From Prorocentrum cordatum (lineage: Eukaryota > Sar > Dinophyceae > Prorocentrales > Prorocentraceae): a stretch of DNA of 64,000 nt. The stretch's first letter is position 1, and every line of letters starts with the position of its first letter. A model generated the notes under the pieces. It saw only the letters and a list, made by a program, of their open reading frames with translations. It did no database searches and had not been told where the DNA came from. A program made the translations under genes and the position numbers. The stretch lies in NCBI GenBank assembly GCA_963575745.1, contig CAUYUJ010014321.1:351861-415860 (forward strand), given 5' to 3'. Shown piece after piece: positions 51,989 to 63,305 of the stretch.

Positions 51989-53624
51989 CCTGCATGGGCG
52001 CATGCGCGCGCTGGCTGCGATCCCCCCCACATCAAGGTTGTTGGGGGGGATCGCTGCCCAAGCCGCGCGCGCTATGAACTTGCACTCCCGCCCCAGACCA
52101 CCCACAGTAAAGCCTTTTAGGGTTTAGGGCTTCTCCCCCCAACCCCCCTATCAAGGGGGGCTTTCGCGTTGGCGCGCGCAGGCGATCGCCGACGCGGCCG
52201 TGGCATTGCGCATCCACGTGAGCGCGCGCGCAGGGCTGCCCCTGGCGCAGCATGTCCGTGCGTTGCCGCCTTTGCCTTCGGCGCTGGGTTGTGACACTGG
52301 GGTGCGAATGCTGGGAAGCGCGCGCGCGGTCGCGGCCGCGGCAATGCGCGCCCATGCGGGCACGCGCGCAGGGTGCATGGCGCTGGCGCGTCAGCTCGCC
52401 TCGTCGATGAGGCAGCTGTTGCGCCTTCGGCAGGGGGCTTCGCCTTTGGGCTGCCGCTGGCGCAGCAGATCCACAGGGGTCCGCATTTGCCTTCGGCGTT
52501 GGAAAGCAGCACTGCGAGGGCGCTGGCGCGGCAATCCCATGGGCACCCGTGGGCCTCGAGCGAGTAGCCGCGCCGTCGGGCTCCTCGCTGACGGGGGCGC
52601 GCACGGCAGTTGTATTCGCCCGCGGCTTTGGGTTTTGCTTTGAGGTCGCCCCCGCTGAAGCGATTGCAATCATCCGCAGACGCTGTCGACGCGAGCTTCG
52701 GAAGGCGGGGGGAGGAGCGCGAGGGGGTGGGTTTGGCACCCCCTCGCTACGATGCGCGCGCATGGCTGCGGCAGCACGTCCATGGCAGACCCCCTGGGAT
52801 GCCTTGGGGGAGCTCTCTGGCAGCGCTGGGGGAGCGCCTCGACCTTTCCCCAGGATGGAAGCACGTGGGAGCGTCTGGGAGCGTGACAGGACACGCAGAG
52901 TGCACCGCGAGTGCGAGCCGTGAGTTATCCGTTGGGTTCGACCGTTGGCGTCGCCCTCGCTGAAGCGATTGCAGTGTCGACGCAGCCGCCTTCGGCGCGA
53001 ATTTCGCATGGCTGGAGGGGGAGCGCGAGGGGGTGGGTCTGGCACCCCCTCGCTACGATGCGCGCGCATGGCTGCGGCAGCACCTGCGTGGCGGGGGAGC
53101 GCCGGGAAGCGCCGCCAGGGAGCGCTGCCGAGTGCTTGCGAATGCATGCAAACGCTGGGGAGCGCCATGGGACCGCTCGGACTGCTTAAACGCGCTTGGG
53201 AGCGCCAGGGAACGCTTGGGAGCACCTGTGGGAGCTTCGGAGCGCCTGGGAGCACATGGGAACGCTTGGGAGCGTTGGGGAGCGTGCTGGGAGCGTGCCA
53301 GGAGCGTGCCGGAGCGCCTGGGAGTGCTTGGGAGCGCCCCGGAGCGCTCGGAGGCGCCAGGGAGCGCTTGGGAGCGCGCAGGGAGCGCTTGAGCATGCTC
53401 GAGCGCCTGGGAGCGTGCCGGGAGCGCTTGGGAGTACCTGGGAGCGCTTGGGAGCGCTTGGGAGCGCCTGGGAGCGCGTGGAAGCATGCGGAGCGCGCCA
53501 GGGAGCGCGTGGGAGCGTGCCGGGAGCGCTTGGGAGCGCCTGGGAGCGCCATGCGCTTGGGAGCACTTGGGAGCGCTTGGGAACGTGCCGAAAGCGCTGG
53601 GGAGCGCCTGGGAGCTCCTGGGAA

Positions 53625-53656
<32 letters not shown>

Positions 53657-54105
53657 TCTGGGAACGCTTGGGAGCGCCTGGGAGCGCCTGGGAACATTGG
53701 GGAGCGCGCGCCTGGGAGCGCTTGGGAGCACCTGAGAGCGCCTGGGAGCGCTTGGAAGCGCTGGGGAGCGCCTGGGACGTGCGCCAGCCGAAAGGACGCC
53801 GCATACTGTATTTTCATATGTTTTGCGGCCCCACGGACGGCCGAAAGAGCGCCGCATGCTGTATTTTCATAGGTTTGGAGCCCCAGGGGATGTAGGCGCG
53901 CGCAGGGGACCCTACGGCTGGGCTTTGGGTTTAGGGTTCTTTCTCTTTTCAGATGCACACCCACGGGGATGCATACCCGCGGGATGCGAATCCTCCTCAG
54001 CGGCTATCGCCGCTTCGTCGGTGCGGCGTGCGCGCATGGGCGGACTCGCTGATCGCTCGGCCAGGCGCCACGGGCTTCTGACGATGCACAGCCCGTGGCT
54101 TGCAG
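51989..54105 (+). repeat. Unit W, copy 2
   Basis: Collinear with copy 1 at an offset of 2174 bp over the head and body. The minisatellite (53095-53790) differs in unit order, and the tail gained GGCTATCGCCGCTTCGTCGG. Confidence 0.85.
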
Positions 54106-54189
54106 TTTAGGGTTTAGGGTTTAGGGTTTAGGGTTTAGGGTTTAGGGTTTAGGGTTTAGGGTTTAGGGTTTAGGGTTTAGGGTTTAGGG
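54106..54189 (+). repeat. Interstitial TTTAGGG array (12 units)
   Basis: Twelve exact heptamers between unit W and module T. Confidence 0.92.
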
Positions 54190-54395
54190 CTTCTCGGGCG
54201 CGCAGCGGCCGACAGTCCAGGCAATGCTGCCCCCCCTTCGGCAAGCTTGATTGGGGGGGCGGTTAGCCGACCCGAGCAAGCTTGGCGAAGGGAGCAGGAG
54301 TTGCAACATCTTCCCACCCCCGGCCGCATGGCCGGCGACCTCCCAAACTAAAGCCTTTTAGGGTTTAGGGCCGCTGGCCCCTAAATTCCCAAATG
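54190..54395 (+). repeat. Spacer module T, copy 3
   Basis: Together with the following minisatellite and module V it forms the uninterrupted counterpart of the insertion site of the 11-kb element. Confidence 0.82.
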
Positions 54396-54472
54396 GCTCC
54401 AAGCGCTCCCAAGCGCTCCCTGGCGCTCCCAGGCGCTCCCAAGCGCTCCCAGGCGCTCCCAGGCGCTCCCCG

Positions 54473-54508
<36 letters not shown>

Positions 54509-54685
54509 CCCGGCGCTCCCCAGCGCTCCCCGGCGCTCCCCGGCGTTTCCAGGCGCTCCCAGGCGCTCCCAAGCGCACGGCGCTCCCAGGCGCTCCCCGG
54601 CGCTCCCAGGCGCTCACCGCTCCCGGCGCTCCCAAGCGCTCCCAGGCGCTCCCAGGCGCTCCCCGGCGCTCCCCAGCGCTCCCCA

Positions 54686-54721
<36 letters not shown>

Positions 54722-54844
54722 CCAAGCGCACGGCGCTCCCAGGCGCTCCCCGGCGCTCCCAGGCGCTCCCCGGCGCTCCCCGGCGCTCCCAAGCGCCCCC
54801 AGGCGCTCCCAAGCGCTCCCGGCGCGCTCCCCGGCGCTCCCAAG

Positions 54845-54900
<56 letters not shown>

Positions 54901-54910
54901 CCAAGAGCGC
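54396..54910 (+). repeat. 10-bp minisatellite, uninterrupted
   Basis: About 51 units in the same orientation as at 37296 and 48480. Blocks such as AGCGCACGGCGCTCCC occur twice about 155 bp apart (54572 and 54726), showing a higher-order period. Confidence 0.85.
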
Positions 54911-55184
54911 CCAGAGGCGCGCAGAGCGGCCCACACGTGTTTTTACGTGTCGGAGAAGTAGGAACCCCACCCGAGGACGAAAGGTCCCCGGGTTTAGGGT
55001 GTTGTATTCTTCGAGGATCAGGAAGAGTTTATCTTTGAATCGCGACTCCCAAGGGGCAGCCTACGGCTGCATGGGCGACCCAGTCTGGCAACCCGCTGAA
55101 GTATCTCAGAGATGCCCTGTCTCTCGTAGACGGCGACGGTGATGCGCGGTGGGGTGGGCAGAAGCACAACGAGGTGCTTGGGAA
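54911..55184 (+). repeat. Spacer module V, copy 3
   Basis: Closest to copy 1; both share CTTTGAATCGCGACTCCC and GTATCTCAGAGATGCCC. Confidence 0.82.
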
Positions 55185-55246
55185 TTTAGGGTTTAGGGTT
55201 TAGGGTTTAGGTTTAGGGTTTAGGGTTTAGGGTTTAGGGTTTAGGG
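55185..55246 (+). repeat. Interstitial TTTAGGG array (9 units, one shortened)
   Basis: One unit is TTTAGG, giving 62 instead of 63 bp. Confidence 0.9.
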
Positions 55247-56632
55247 CCTGCATTGGCGCAAGCGCGCGCTGGCTGCGATCCCCCCCACATCAAGGTTGTT
55301 GGGGGGGATCGCTGCCCAAGCCGCGCGCGCCACGGTTAGTCGCACTCCCGCCCCAGACCACCCAGAGTGAAGCCTTTTAGGGTTTAGGGTTTCTCCCCCC
55401 AACCCCCCTATCACAGGGGGCTGTCGAAGTGGCGCGCGCAGGCGATCGCCGACGCGGCCGTGGCACTGCGCATCCACGTGAGCACGCGCGCATGGCGCGT
55501 GGCGTAAGCGGCGCTTCGGCTCGTTGTCCCGTCGAAGAGGCAGCCGTTGGCGATGGCGGCGATTAGCTTCGCCGTTGGGCTGCCGCTGGCGCAGCATGCC
55601 CATGTGTTGTCGCTTTTGCTGTCGGCGCTGGGTTGTGACACTGGGCTGCGAATGCTGGGAAGCGCGCGCGGCCGCGGCCGTGGCAATGCGCGCCCATGCG
55701 AACGCGCGCGCAGGGTGCATGGCGCTGGCGCGCCAGCTCGCCTCGTCGATGAGGCAGCTGTTTGCGCCTTCTGTGTGGAGCTTCGCCGTTGGGCTGCCGC
55801 TGGCGCAGCAGTTCCACAGGGGTCCGGCATTTGCCTTCGGCATTGGAAAGCAGCACTGCGAAGGCGCTGGCGCGGCAGTCTCATGGTTTCCCGTGGGCCC
55901 GGAGCGAGTGGCTGCGCCGTCGGGCTCCTCGCTGACGGCGACGCGCACGGCAGTTACATTCGCCCGCGGCTTTGGGTTTCGCCTTTGGGGTCGCCCCCCC
56001 GCTGAAGCGATTGCAATCATCGACGCAGCCGCCTTCGGCGCGAGCTTCGGACGGCTGGAGGGGGAGCGCGAGGGGGTGGGTCTGGCACCCCCTCGCTACG
56101 ATGCGCGCGCATGGCTGCGGCAGCACCTCCATGGCAGAGCCCGTGGAATGCCTTGGGGGGGCCCTCTGGCAGCGCTGGGAGAGCGCCTGGAGCTTCCCCC
56201 AGGAGCCCTGGGCTCGCCTGGAACCGCCTGGGCACGCTTGGGGGCGCGCGGGAGCGCATCGGAGCGCCGCGTGGCGCCTCGGAGCGCTTGTGGGTGCTGA
56301 AGAGAGCGTGGGAATGCTTGGGCGCCAGGGAGCGCTTAGGAGCGCTTCGGAGTTGTGGGAGCGCTGGGAACGCTGGGGAGCGCTTGCGAGCCGCGCCAGG
56401 AGCGGGCCGGGAGCGCTTGGGAGCGCCCGCGAGCGCCTGGGAGCGTGGCAGGAGCGTGCCGGGAGCGCTTGGGAGCGCTTGGGAGCGCCTGGGAGCGCAG
56501 CCAGCGCGCTCCCAGCGCCGAGAGCGCCTGGGAGCGTGCCGGGAGCGCCTGAAGCGCCGTGGAGCGCTTGGGAGCGTGCCGGGAGCGCCTGGGAAAGCTT
56601 GGAAGCGCCTGGGAGCGCCTGGAAGCGCTTGG

Positions 56633-56674
<42 letters not shown>

Positions 56675-57041
56675 ACGCTTGGGGGCGCTTGGGAGCGTGC
56701 CGGGAGCGCTTGGATAGTCTTTGGGAGCGCCTGGAGCGCCTGGAGCGCCGCATGCTGTAATTTCATACGTTTGGAGCACCCAGAGAGCACCGCATGCTGT
56801 ATTTTCATAGGTTTGGAGCCCCAGGGGATGTAGCGGACCGTAGGGAACCCGCAGGCTGCGGCTGAGGGTTAAGGGTTCCTTTTCTTAGGAGAACACCACG
56901 GGGATGCACCGCGCGGCGTGCGAATTCCTCCTCAGCGGCTATCGCCGCTTCGTCGGTGCGGCGCACGCCGTATGGGCAGGCTCGCTGAGCGCTCGGCCAG
57001 ACGCCACGGGCTTCTGACGATGCACCGCCCGTGGCTTGCAG
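55247..57041 (+). repeat. Unit W, copy 3 (diverged)
   Basis: Same order as copies 1 and 2 with a changed body (55490-55560 has CGGCTCGTTGTCCCGTCGAA) and a shorter minisatellite (56170-56750) mixed with GGAGCGCATCGG-type variants. The tail carries the two CTGTA(A/T)TTTCATA boxes. Confidence 0.8.
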
Positions 57042-57139
57042 TTTAGGGTTTAGGGTTTAGGGTTTAGGGTTTAGGGTTTAGGGTTTAGGGTTTAGGGTTT
57101 AGGGTTTAGGGTTTAGGGTTTAGGGTTTAGGGTTTAGGG
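57042..57139 (+). repeat. Interstitial TTTAGGG array (14 units)
   Basis: Longest array in the window, 98 bp of exact heptamers. Confidence 0.92.
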
Positions 57140-57480
57140 TCCTCTGTCAGCGCTTGCTGATCATCAATCGTGTAAGACCACCCCCACCCATAAAATGGAG
57201 TGGGGGTGGGGTAATCGTGTTGAAGTGATGTCATGTTGAGCGGAATCATGTTTCGGCTATGGGGCCAGCTCCCCCTTCCACATTCCCACCCCGCGCCCGT
57301 TAGGGCGGCGAACCACCCACGGCTTTCTCTATTAGGGTTTAGGGTTCATTCGGTAGTCGAGGTTCTCTTTCCCTTAGGGCTCCACGACTCCAGTCGGTTA
57401 GGCGATCTTTCTCATGTGTACGACATACAATGCTTTGTGAATCGCACGTACACAGATACCTCTTGAGTCTTAAGATATGC
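57140..57480. other. Unique segment with a CCACCCCCAC hairpin
   Basis: CCACCCCCACCCAT / ATGGAGTGGGGGTGG near 57179-57210 can fold. A 77-codon frame (57233-57466) exists but has no ATG-proximal signal or recognised similarity; I do not call it a gene. Confidence 0.5.
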
Positions 57481-59220
57481 GCAATCCTGGGTTTAGGGTT
57501 GACGCTTTACGTCGGGGGAAAGGGTTTGGGGTGAAACGCCGCGCGGGCGTTTGATTGTGCGCTTGTGGCGCCGGCTCCGCTCGCTTCGCTCGCTCCGCCG
57601 ATGCCGCTCCTCTGGAACTACGAAATCCAGCTGGCGCGCCAGGAGCGCCCTGGGCACTGGGCGGCAGCTGATTCACAGGGAAGGAATGCTTTGGAAGGCC
57701 TTGGAAGAGCCCTGGAGGGCGCGGGGTGGGCCCTCGGAGGGCCTGGGAGTGCCCTGGGGAGGGTTCAGGTGCGCCCTGGGCCCTGGACGGCTGCCATTTC
57801 ACCGCGATGTGCGCCTGGGGTGCCCTGGGAGGGCCCTGGGAGGGCGCTGGGAGGGCCCTGGGGAGGGTTCAAGTGCGCCCTAGGCCCTGGGCGGCTGCTA
57901 ATTCACCGTGGCGTGCGCCTGGGGTGCCCTGGGGAAGCCTTGGGAGGGCCCCGGGAGGGCCCTGGGAGAGCCCCGGGAGGGCCCTGGGCGGCTGCTAATT
58001 CACCGTGGCGTGCGCTTGGGAACGCTTCTGGGAGGGCCCTGGGAGCTTTGGAATCGCAACAGAGCCTTGGGAGGGCCCCGGGAAGGCCCCGGGCGGCTGC
58101 TAATTCACCGTGGCGTGCGCCTGGGATGCCCTGGGAGGGCCCTGGGAGGGCCCTGGGAGCTCTGGAATCGCCACAGAGCGCCCCTGGCGCGGTCAAGAGC
58201 GCCCTGGGCCCTGGGCGGCTGCTAATTCACCGTGGCGTGCGCCTGGAGTGCCCTGGGGAAGCCTTGGGAAGGCTCCGGAAGGGCCCTGGGAGGGCCCCGG
58301 GAGGGCCCCGGGAGGCTGCTAATTCACCGTGGCGTGCGCTTGGGATGCCCTGGGAGGGCCCTGGGAGGACCCTGGGAGCTCTGGAATCGCGACATAGCGC
58401 CCCTGGCGCGCCCAGGAGCGCCCTGGGCCCTGGGCGGCTGCTAATTCACCGTGGCGTGCGCCTGGGGTGCCCTGGGGAAGCCCTGGGAGGGCCCCGGGAG
58501 GGCCCCGGGCGGCTGCTAATTCACCGTGGCGTGCGCCTGGGATGCCCTGGGGGCGCCCTGTGAGGGCCCTGGGAGCTCTGGAATCGCCACAGAGCGCTCC
58601 TGGCGCGCCCAGGAGCGCCCTGGGCCCTGGGCGGCTGCTAATTCACCGTGGCGTGCGCCTGGGGTGGGGGTGCCCTGGGGAAAGCCACTCCTGGCGCGCC
58701 CAGGAGGCCCTGGGCCCTGGGCGGCTGCTAATTCACCGTGGCGTGCGCTCGGGGTGCCCTGGGTGAAGCCCTGGGAGGGTCCCGGGAAGGCCTTGGGAGG
58801 GCCCCGGGAGGGCCCTGGGCGGCTGCTAATTCACCGTGGCGTGCGCCTGGGATGCCCTGGGAGGGCACTGGGAGAGCCCTGGGGGCTCTGGAATCGCCAC
58901 AGAGCGCCCCTGGCGCGCCCAGGAGCGCCCTGGGCCTTGGGCGGCTGCTAATTCACCGTGGCGTGCGCTTGGGGTGCCCAGGGGAAGCCCTGGGAGGGCC
59001 CCGGGAAGGCCCTGGGAGGGGCCCGGGAGGGCCCCGAGCGGCTGCTAATTCACCGTGGCGTGCGCCTGGGATGCGCTGGGAGGGCCCTGGGAGGGCCCTG
59101 GGAAGGCCCTCGGAGCCTTGGAATCGCCACGGAGCGTCCCTGGCGCGCCCAGGAGCGCCCTGGGCCTTGGGCGGCTGCTAATTCACCGTGGCGTGCGCCT
59201 GGGGCGCCCTGGGAAAACCT
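57481..59220 (+). repeat. Array with alternating ~97- and ~122-bp units
   Basis: The anchor CTGCTAATTCACCGTGGCGT occurs 13 times (57894 to 59174, last bases of the box ±1). Spacings are mostly 97 or 122 bp, with 75, 90, 105 and 133 as exceptions. The longer units add TGGAATCGCCACAGAGCGCC. Between anchors lie GGGAGGGCCCT repeats. A + strand frame of 332 codons (57565-58563) is a repeat reading. Confidence 0.82.
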
Positions 59221-59648
59221 TGGGAGGGCCCGAATCGTGAGGAAACGTCTTTTGCCAGCGAGCCGACCAGGGGGGTCTAGTTTGGAAAACTCTAGGATTC
59301 GAGGTCGAAAAAAAAATTGCCAGTGGCAAATCATGCTTTTTTTAGCGATTTTATGTTGTCGATCCAGGAGGGGCCAGACCAACCTCACGGTGAATTCGGT
59401 TGATGTTTTGGGGTTATAAGTCTCTTTGACGATCGCCCAGGCGGGCACAGGATAATCGCTTGCGCGTAAGCCGCATCATTGATAAAGAGATAAGGCCCTC
59501 GCGGGCCATGCCTGACGGCAACCGAGACTCTGCTTGGGCTGGCCTGATATTCACGTACGGCCGTGAGGTAGTCTGACTGCGAGGTGCCAGTTAGGGCGCT
59601 TGCCGCCTAAATGGGTGGGCGGATACGGGCCAAGCGGCCCTGGGCGAG
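59221..59648. other. Unique segment, no gene seen
   Basis: Moderate-GC sequence with an A run (59309-59318), TTGCCAGTGGCAA palindrome (59318-59330) and CTCGCGGGCCATGCC. It does not match other parts of the window. Confidence 0.5.
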
Positions 59649-59690
59649 TTTAGGGTTTAGGGTTTAGGGTTTAGGGTTTAGGGTTTAGGG
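59649..59690 (+). repeat. Interstitial TTTAGGG array (6 units)
   Basis: Six exact heptamers before unit W copy 4. Confidence 0.92.
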
Positions 59691-62600
59691 CCTGCATGGG
59701 CGCATGCGCGCGCTGGCTGCGATCCCCCCCACATCAAGGTTGTTGGGGGGGATCGCTGCCCAAGCCGCGCGCGCTATGAACTTGCACTCCCGCCCCAGAC
59801 CACCCACAGTAAAGCCCTTTATGGTTTAGGGTTTCTCCCCCCAACCCCCCTATCAAGGGGGGCTTTCGTGTTGTGTGCGAATGCGAATATTCCGCGGGGA
59901 GCACGACGACGCGGTTTTGGCATTGCTTTCTTGGTACGCGCGCAAAGCGCTTTGCGCAGGCGCAAGAGCCAGCGTCGTCGCATGGCCAACAATCTTTGCC
60001 GTGGGTTTAGCTGCATTCGGCTGGCTCCCAGTTGGCGCATGGTTTTGCCGAAGGACGGATTCTTCTCCTGCGGGCGTGCATTGCAATCAGAAGACACAGG
60101 AGAGGCCTCAAGGCCAGGCGTCGCCGCATTAGGTTTTGAGTTGCGGCGTTGGCCTGTCGCAGACGCAGCATTGCCCCTGGTTCCAGTAGGCCCTTGGCTT
60201 TTGCCGTTGGCCTGGCTGCCCCTGCAGCCGCCGTCGTAGACGGCTGCTGCTGGCGCAGCAGATCCACAGGGATCCGCATGTGCCTTCGGCGTTGGAAAGC
60301 AGCACTGCGAGGGCGCTGGCGCGGCAATCCCCATGACCCGCACCGTGGGGGCCTTGAGCGATCGCCCCCGACGCCGTCGGGCTCTCTCGCTGCGGCGACG
60401 CGCACGGCGGCTGCGTTCAGTCGCCCCGCGCTTCTGGGTTTTTGCTTTGAGGTTCCGCCCCCGCTGAAGCGAATTGCACTCATCGACGCCGGAACGCTGT
60501 CGACGCGAGCTTCGGAAGGCGGGAGGAGGACGCGAGGGGTGGGTCTGGCACCCCACCTCGCTACGACTGCTCGCGCATTGGCTGCGCAGCAACGATTTAG
60601 TCAGATCCACCTACGAGGTCTCCCAGTGTGGGTCTGGGAAGCGCTGGGTTGGAGTCGCCTCGACCTTTCCCCAGGATGGAAGCACGTGGGAGCGTCTGGG
60701 AGCGCGACAGGACACGCAGAGTGCACCGCGAGCGCGAGCCGTGAATTGCCCGTTGGGCTTGACCGTTGGCGTCGCCCCCGCTGAAGCGATTGCGTTGTCG
60801 ACGCAGCCGCCTTCGGCGCGAATTTCGCATGGCTGGAAGGGGGAGCGCGAGGGGGTGGTCTGGCACCCCCTCGCTACGATGCGCGTGCATGGCTGCTGCA
60901 GCACCTCCATGGCAGACTTCTTGGAATGCCTTGGGAGAGCTCTCTGGGAGCGCTGAGAGAGCGCTTCGAGGTTTCCCCAGGATGGAAGCACGCGGGAGCG
61001 TCTGGAGCGTGCGAACGCAGAGTGCACCGCGAGTGCGGGCCGTGGGCTGTCCATTGGGCAGGACCGTTGGCGTCGCCCCCGCTGAAGCGATTGCATTGTC
61101 GACGCAGCCACCTTCGGCGCGAATGTCGCATGGCTGGAGAGGGAGCGCGAGGGGGTGGGTCTGGCACCCCCTCGCCACGATGCGCGCGCATGGCTGCGGC
61201 GGCACCTGCATGGCGGGGGAGCGCCGGAAAGCGCCGCCAGGGAGCGCTGCCGAGTGCTCGCGAATGCATGGGAACGCTTGGGAGCGCCATGGGACCGCTT
61301 GGACTGCTTAAACGCGCTTGGGTGCGCCGGGGAGCGCTTGGGAGCACCTGTGGGAGCTTGGGAGCGCCTGGAAGCGCATGGGAACGCTTGGGAGCGCTTG
61401 GGAGCGTGCTGGGAGCGTGCTGGGAGCGTGCCGGGAGCGCGCCGGAGCGCTTGGGAGTGCTTCGGAGCGCCCCGGAGCGCTCGGAAGCGCCAGGGAGCGC
61501 TTGGGAGCGCGCAGGGAGCGCCTGAGCAGGCTGGGAGCGCCTGGGAGCGTGCAGGGAGCGCTTGGGAGTACCTGGGAGCGCTTGGGAGCGCCAGGGAGCG
61601 CCGGGGAGCGCCTGGGAGCTTGCCGGGAGCGCCTGAGAGCGCCTGGGAGGCACCCTCTTTTCAGTCTACGGTTGCGCGCGCAATGTGGCTGCGGCCCACG
61701 CACGGGAAGCGCGCCGGGAAAGCGCCCGCCCGCAAACGAGGAGCGCGCCGAGTGCTTGCGCATGCATGAAACGCTTGGGAGCGCCTGGAACCGCTTGGAC
61801 CATCTTTCCCTCTACAAACGCGCTTGGACGCCCAGGGTAGCGGCTTGGACACCTGTGGGAGCTGCTACTGGGCGGGCTGGGAAGGGCATGGAGCCGCTGG
61901 GAGCGTGCTGGGAGCGTGCTGGGAGCGTGCCGGGAGCGCCTGGGAGCGCGCCGGAGCGCCTGGGAGTGCTTCGGAGCGCCCCGGAGCGCTCGGAGGCGCC
62001 AGGGAGCGCGTGGGAGCGCGCAGGGAGCGCCTGAGCATGCTGGGAGCGCCTGGGAGCGTGCAGGGAGCGCTGGGGAGTACCTGGGAGCGCTTGGGAGCGC
62101 CAGGGAGCGCCTGGGAGCGCGTGGGAGCGTGCCGGGAGCGCCTGAGAGCGTCTGGGAGCGCCATGCGCCTGGGAGCGCTTGGGAGCGTGCCGAAAGCGCC
62201 GGGGAGCGCTTGGGAGCGCCTGGGAACGCTTGGGAGCGCTGGGGAGCGCTTGGGAACGCTTGGGGGCGCCTGGGAGCGCCTGGGAGCGCTTCGGGCGCTT
62301 GGGAGCGCCTGGGAACGCTTGGGAACGCTTGGGAGCGCCTGGGAGCGCCTGGGAGCGCTTGGGAGCATTTGGAGCGTGCGCCAGCCGAAAGGACGCCGCA
62401 TGCTGTATTTTGATATGGTTTTCGGCCCCACGGACAGCCGAAAGGGCGCCGCATGCTGTATTTTCATAGGTTTCGAGCCCCAGGGGATGGGACCAATCGT
62501 AGCGAAGCCTTTGGCTGCGCCTAGGGTTAAGGGTTCTATTCATCTCTCAGAACTCTCGAGGCATCCCCGCGGGGGAGCGCATCCTCCTCAGCGCTACGCG

Positions 62601-62693
62601 CTTCGTCGGTGCGGCGTGCGCGCATGGGCGGACTCGCTGATCGCTCGGCCAAGCGCCACGGGCTTCTGACGATGCACCGCCCGTGGCTTGCAG
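59691..62693 (+). repeat. Unit W, copy 4 (expanded)
   Basis: The head is typical, but 59880-60240 is a different body. The segment GCTGAAGCGATTGC...GGGGGAGCGCGAGGGGGTGG is repeated in tandem near 60460, 60780 and 61080. Two minisatellite blocks (61205-61650 and 61895-62370) are separated by a spacer with TTTTCAGTCTACGG. Confidence 0.8.
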
Positions 62694-62742
62694 TTTAGGG
62701 TTTAGGGTTTAGGGTTTAGGGTTTAGGGTTTAGGGTTTAGGG
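62694..62742 (+). repeat. Interstitial TTTAGGG array (7 units)
   Basis: Seven exact heptamers between W copies 4 and 5. Confidence 0.92.
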
Positions 62743-63305
62743 CCTGCAGGGGCGCATGCGCGCGCTGGCTGCGACCCCCCCCCACATCAGGGTTGTTGGG
62801 GGGGATCGCTGTCCAAGCCGCGCGCGCTATGAACTTGCACTCCCGCCCCAGACCACCCACAGTAAAGCCCTTTGAGTTTAGGGTTTCTCCCCCCACCCCC
62901 CCCTATCACGGGGGGCTATCGAAGTGGCGCGCGCAGGCGATCGCCGACGCGGCCGTGGCATTGCGCATCCACGTGAGCACGCGCGCAGGGCTGCCCCTGG
63001 CGCAGCATGTCCGTGCGTTGCCGTTTTGCCTTCGGCACTGGGTTGTGACACTGGGGTGCGAATGCTGGGACGCGCGCGTGCGGTCGCGGCCGTGGCAATG
63101 CGCGCCCATGCGGGCACGCGCGCAGGGTGCATGGCGCTGGCGCGTCAGCTCGCCTCGTCGATGAGGCAGCTGTTGCGCCTTCGGCAGGGGGCTTCGCCGT
63201 TGGGCTGCCGCTGGCGCAGCAGTTCCAAAAGGGGTCCGGCATTTGCCTTCGGCATTGGAAAGCAGCACTGCGATGGCGCTGGCGCGGCAATCCCATGGGT
63301 TCCCG
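62743..63305 (+). repeat. Unit W, copy 5 (partial)
   Basis: Head and first part of the body only; after GGCAATCCCATGGGTTCCCG the sequence switches to a different tandem repeat. Confidence 0.8.

Noticed and set aside
51926-57139. True chromosome end
   Set aside because: TTTAGGG arrays are short and flanked on both sides by other modules, so they are interstitial.
57233-57466. 77-codon frame as a gene
   Set aside because: Short, unique, without recognised similarity or gene context; left as an open question in the segment entry.
57565-58563. 332-codon + strand frame
   Set aside because: It runs through the 97/122-bp repeat array; its reading (ALGPGRLLIHRGVRLG) only reflects the repeat unit.
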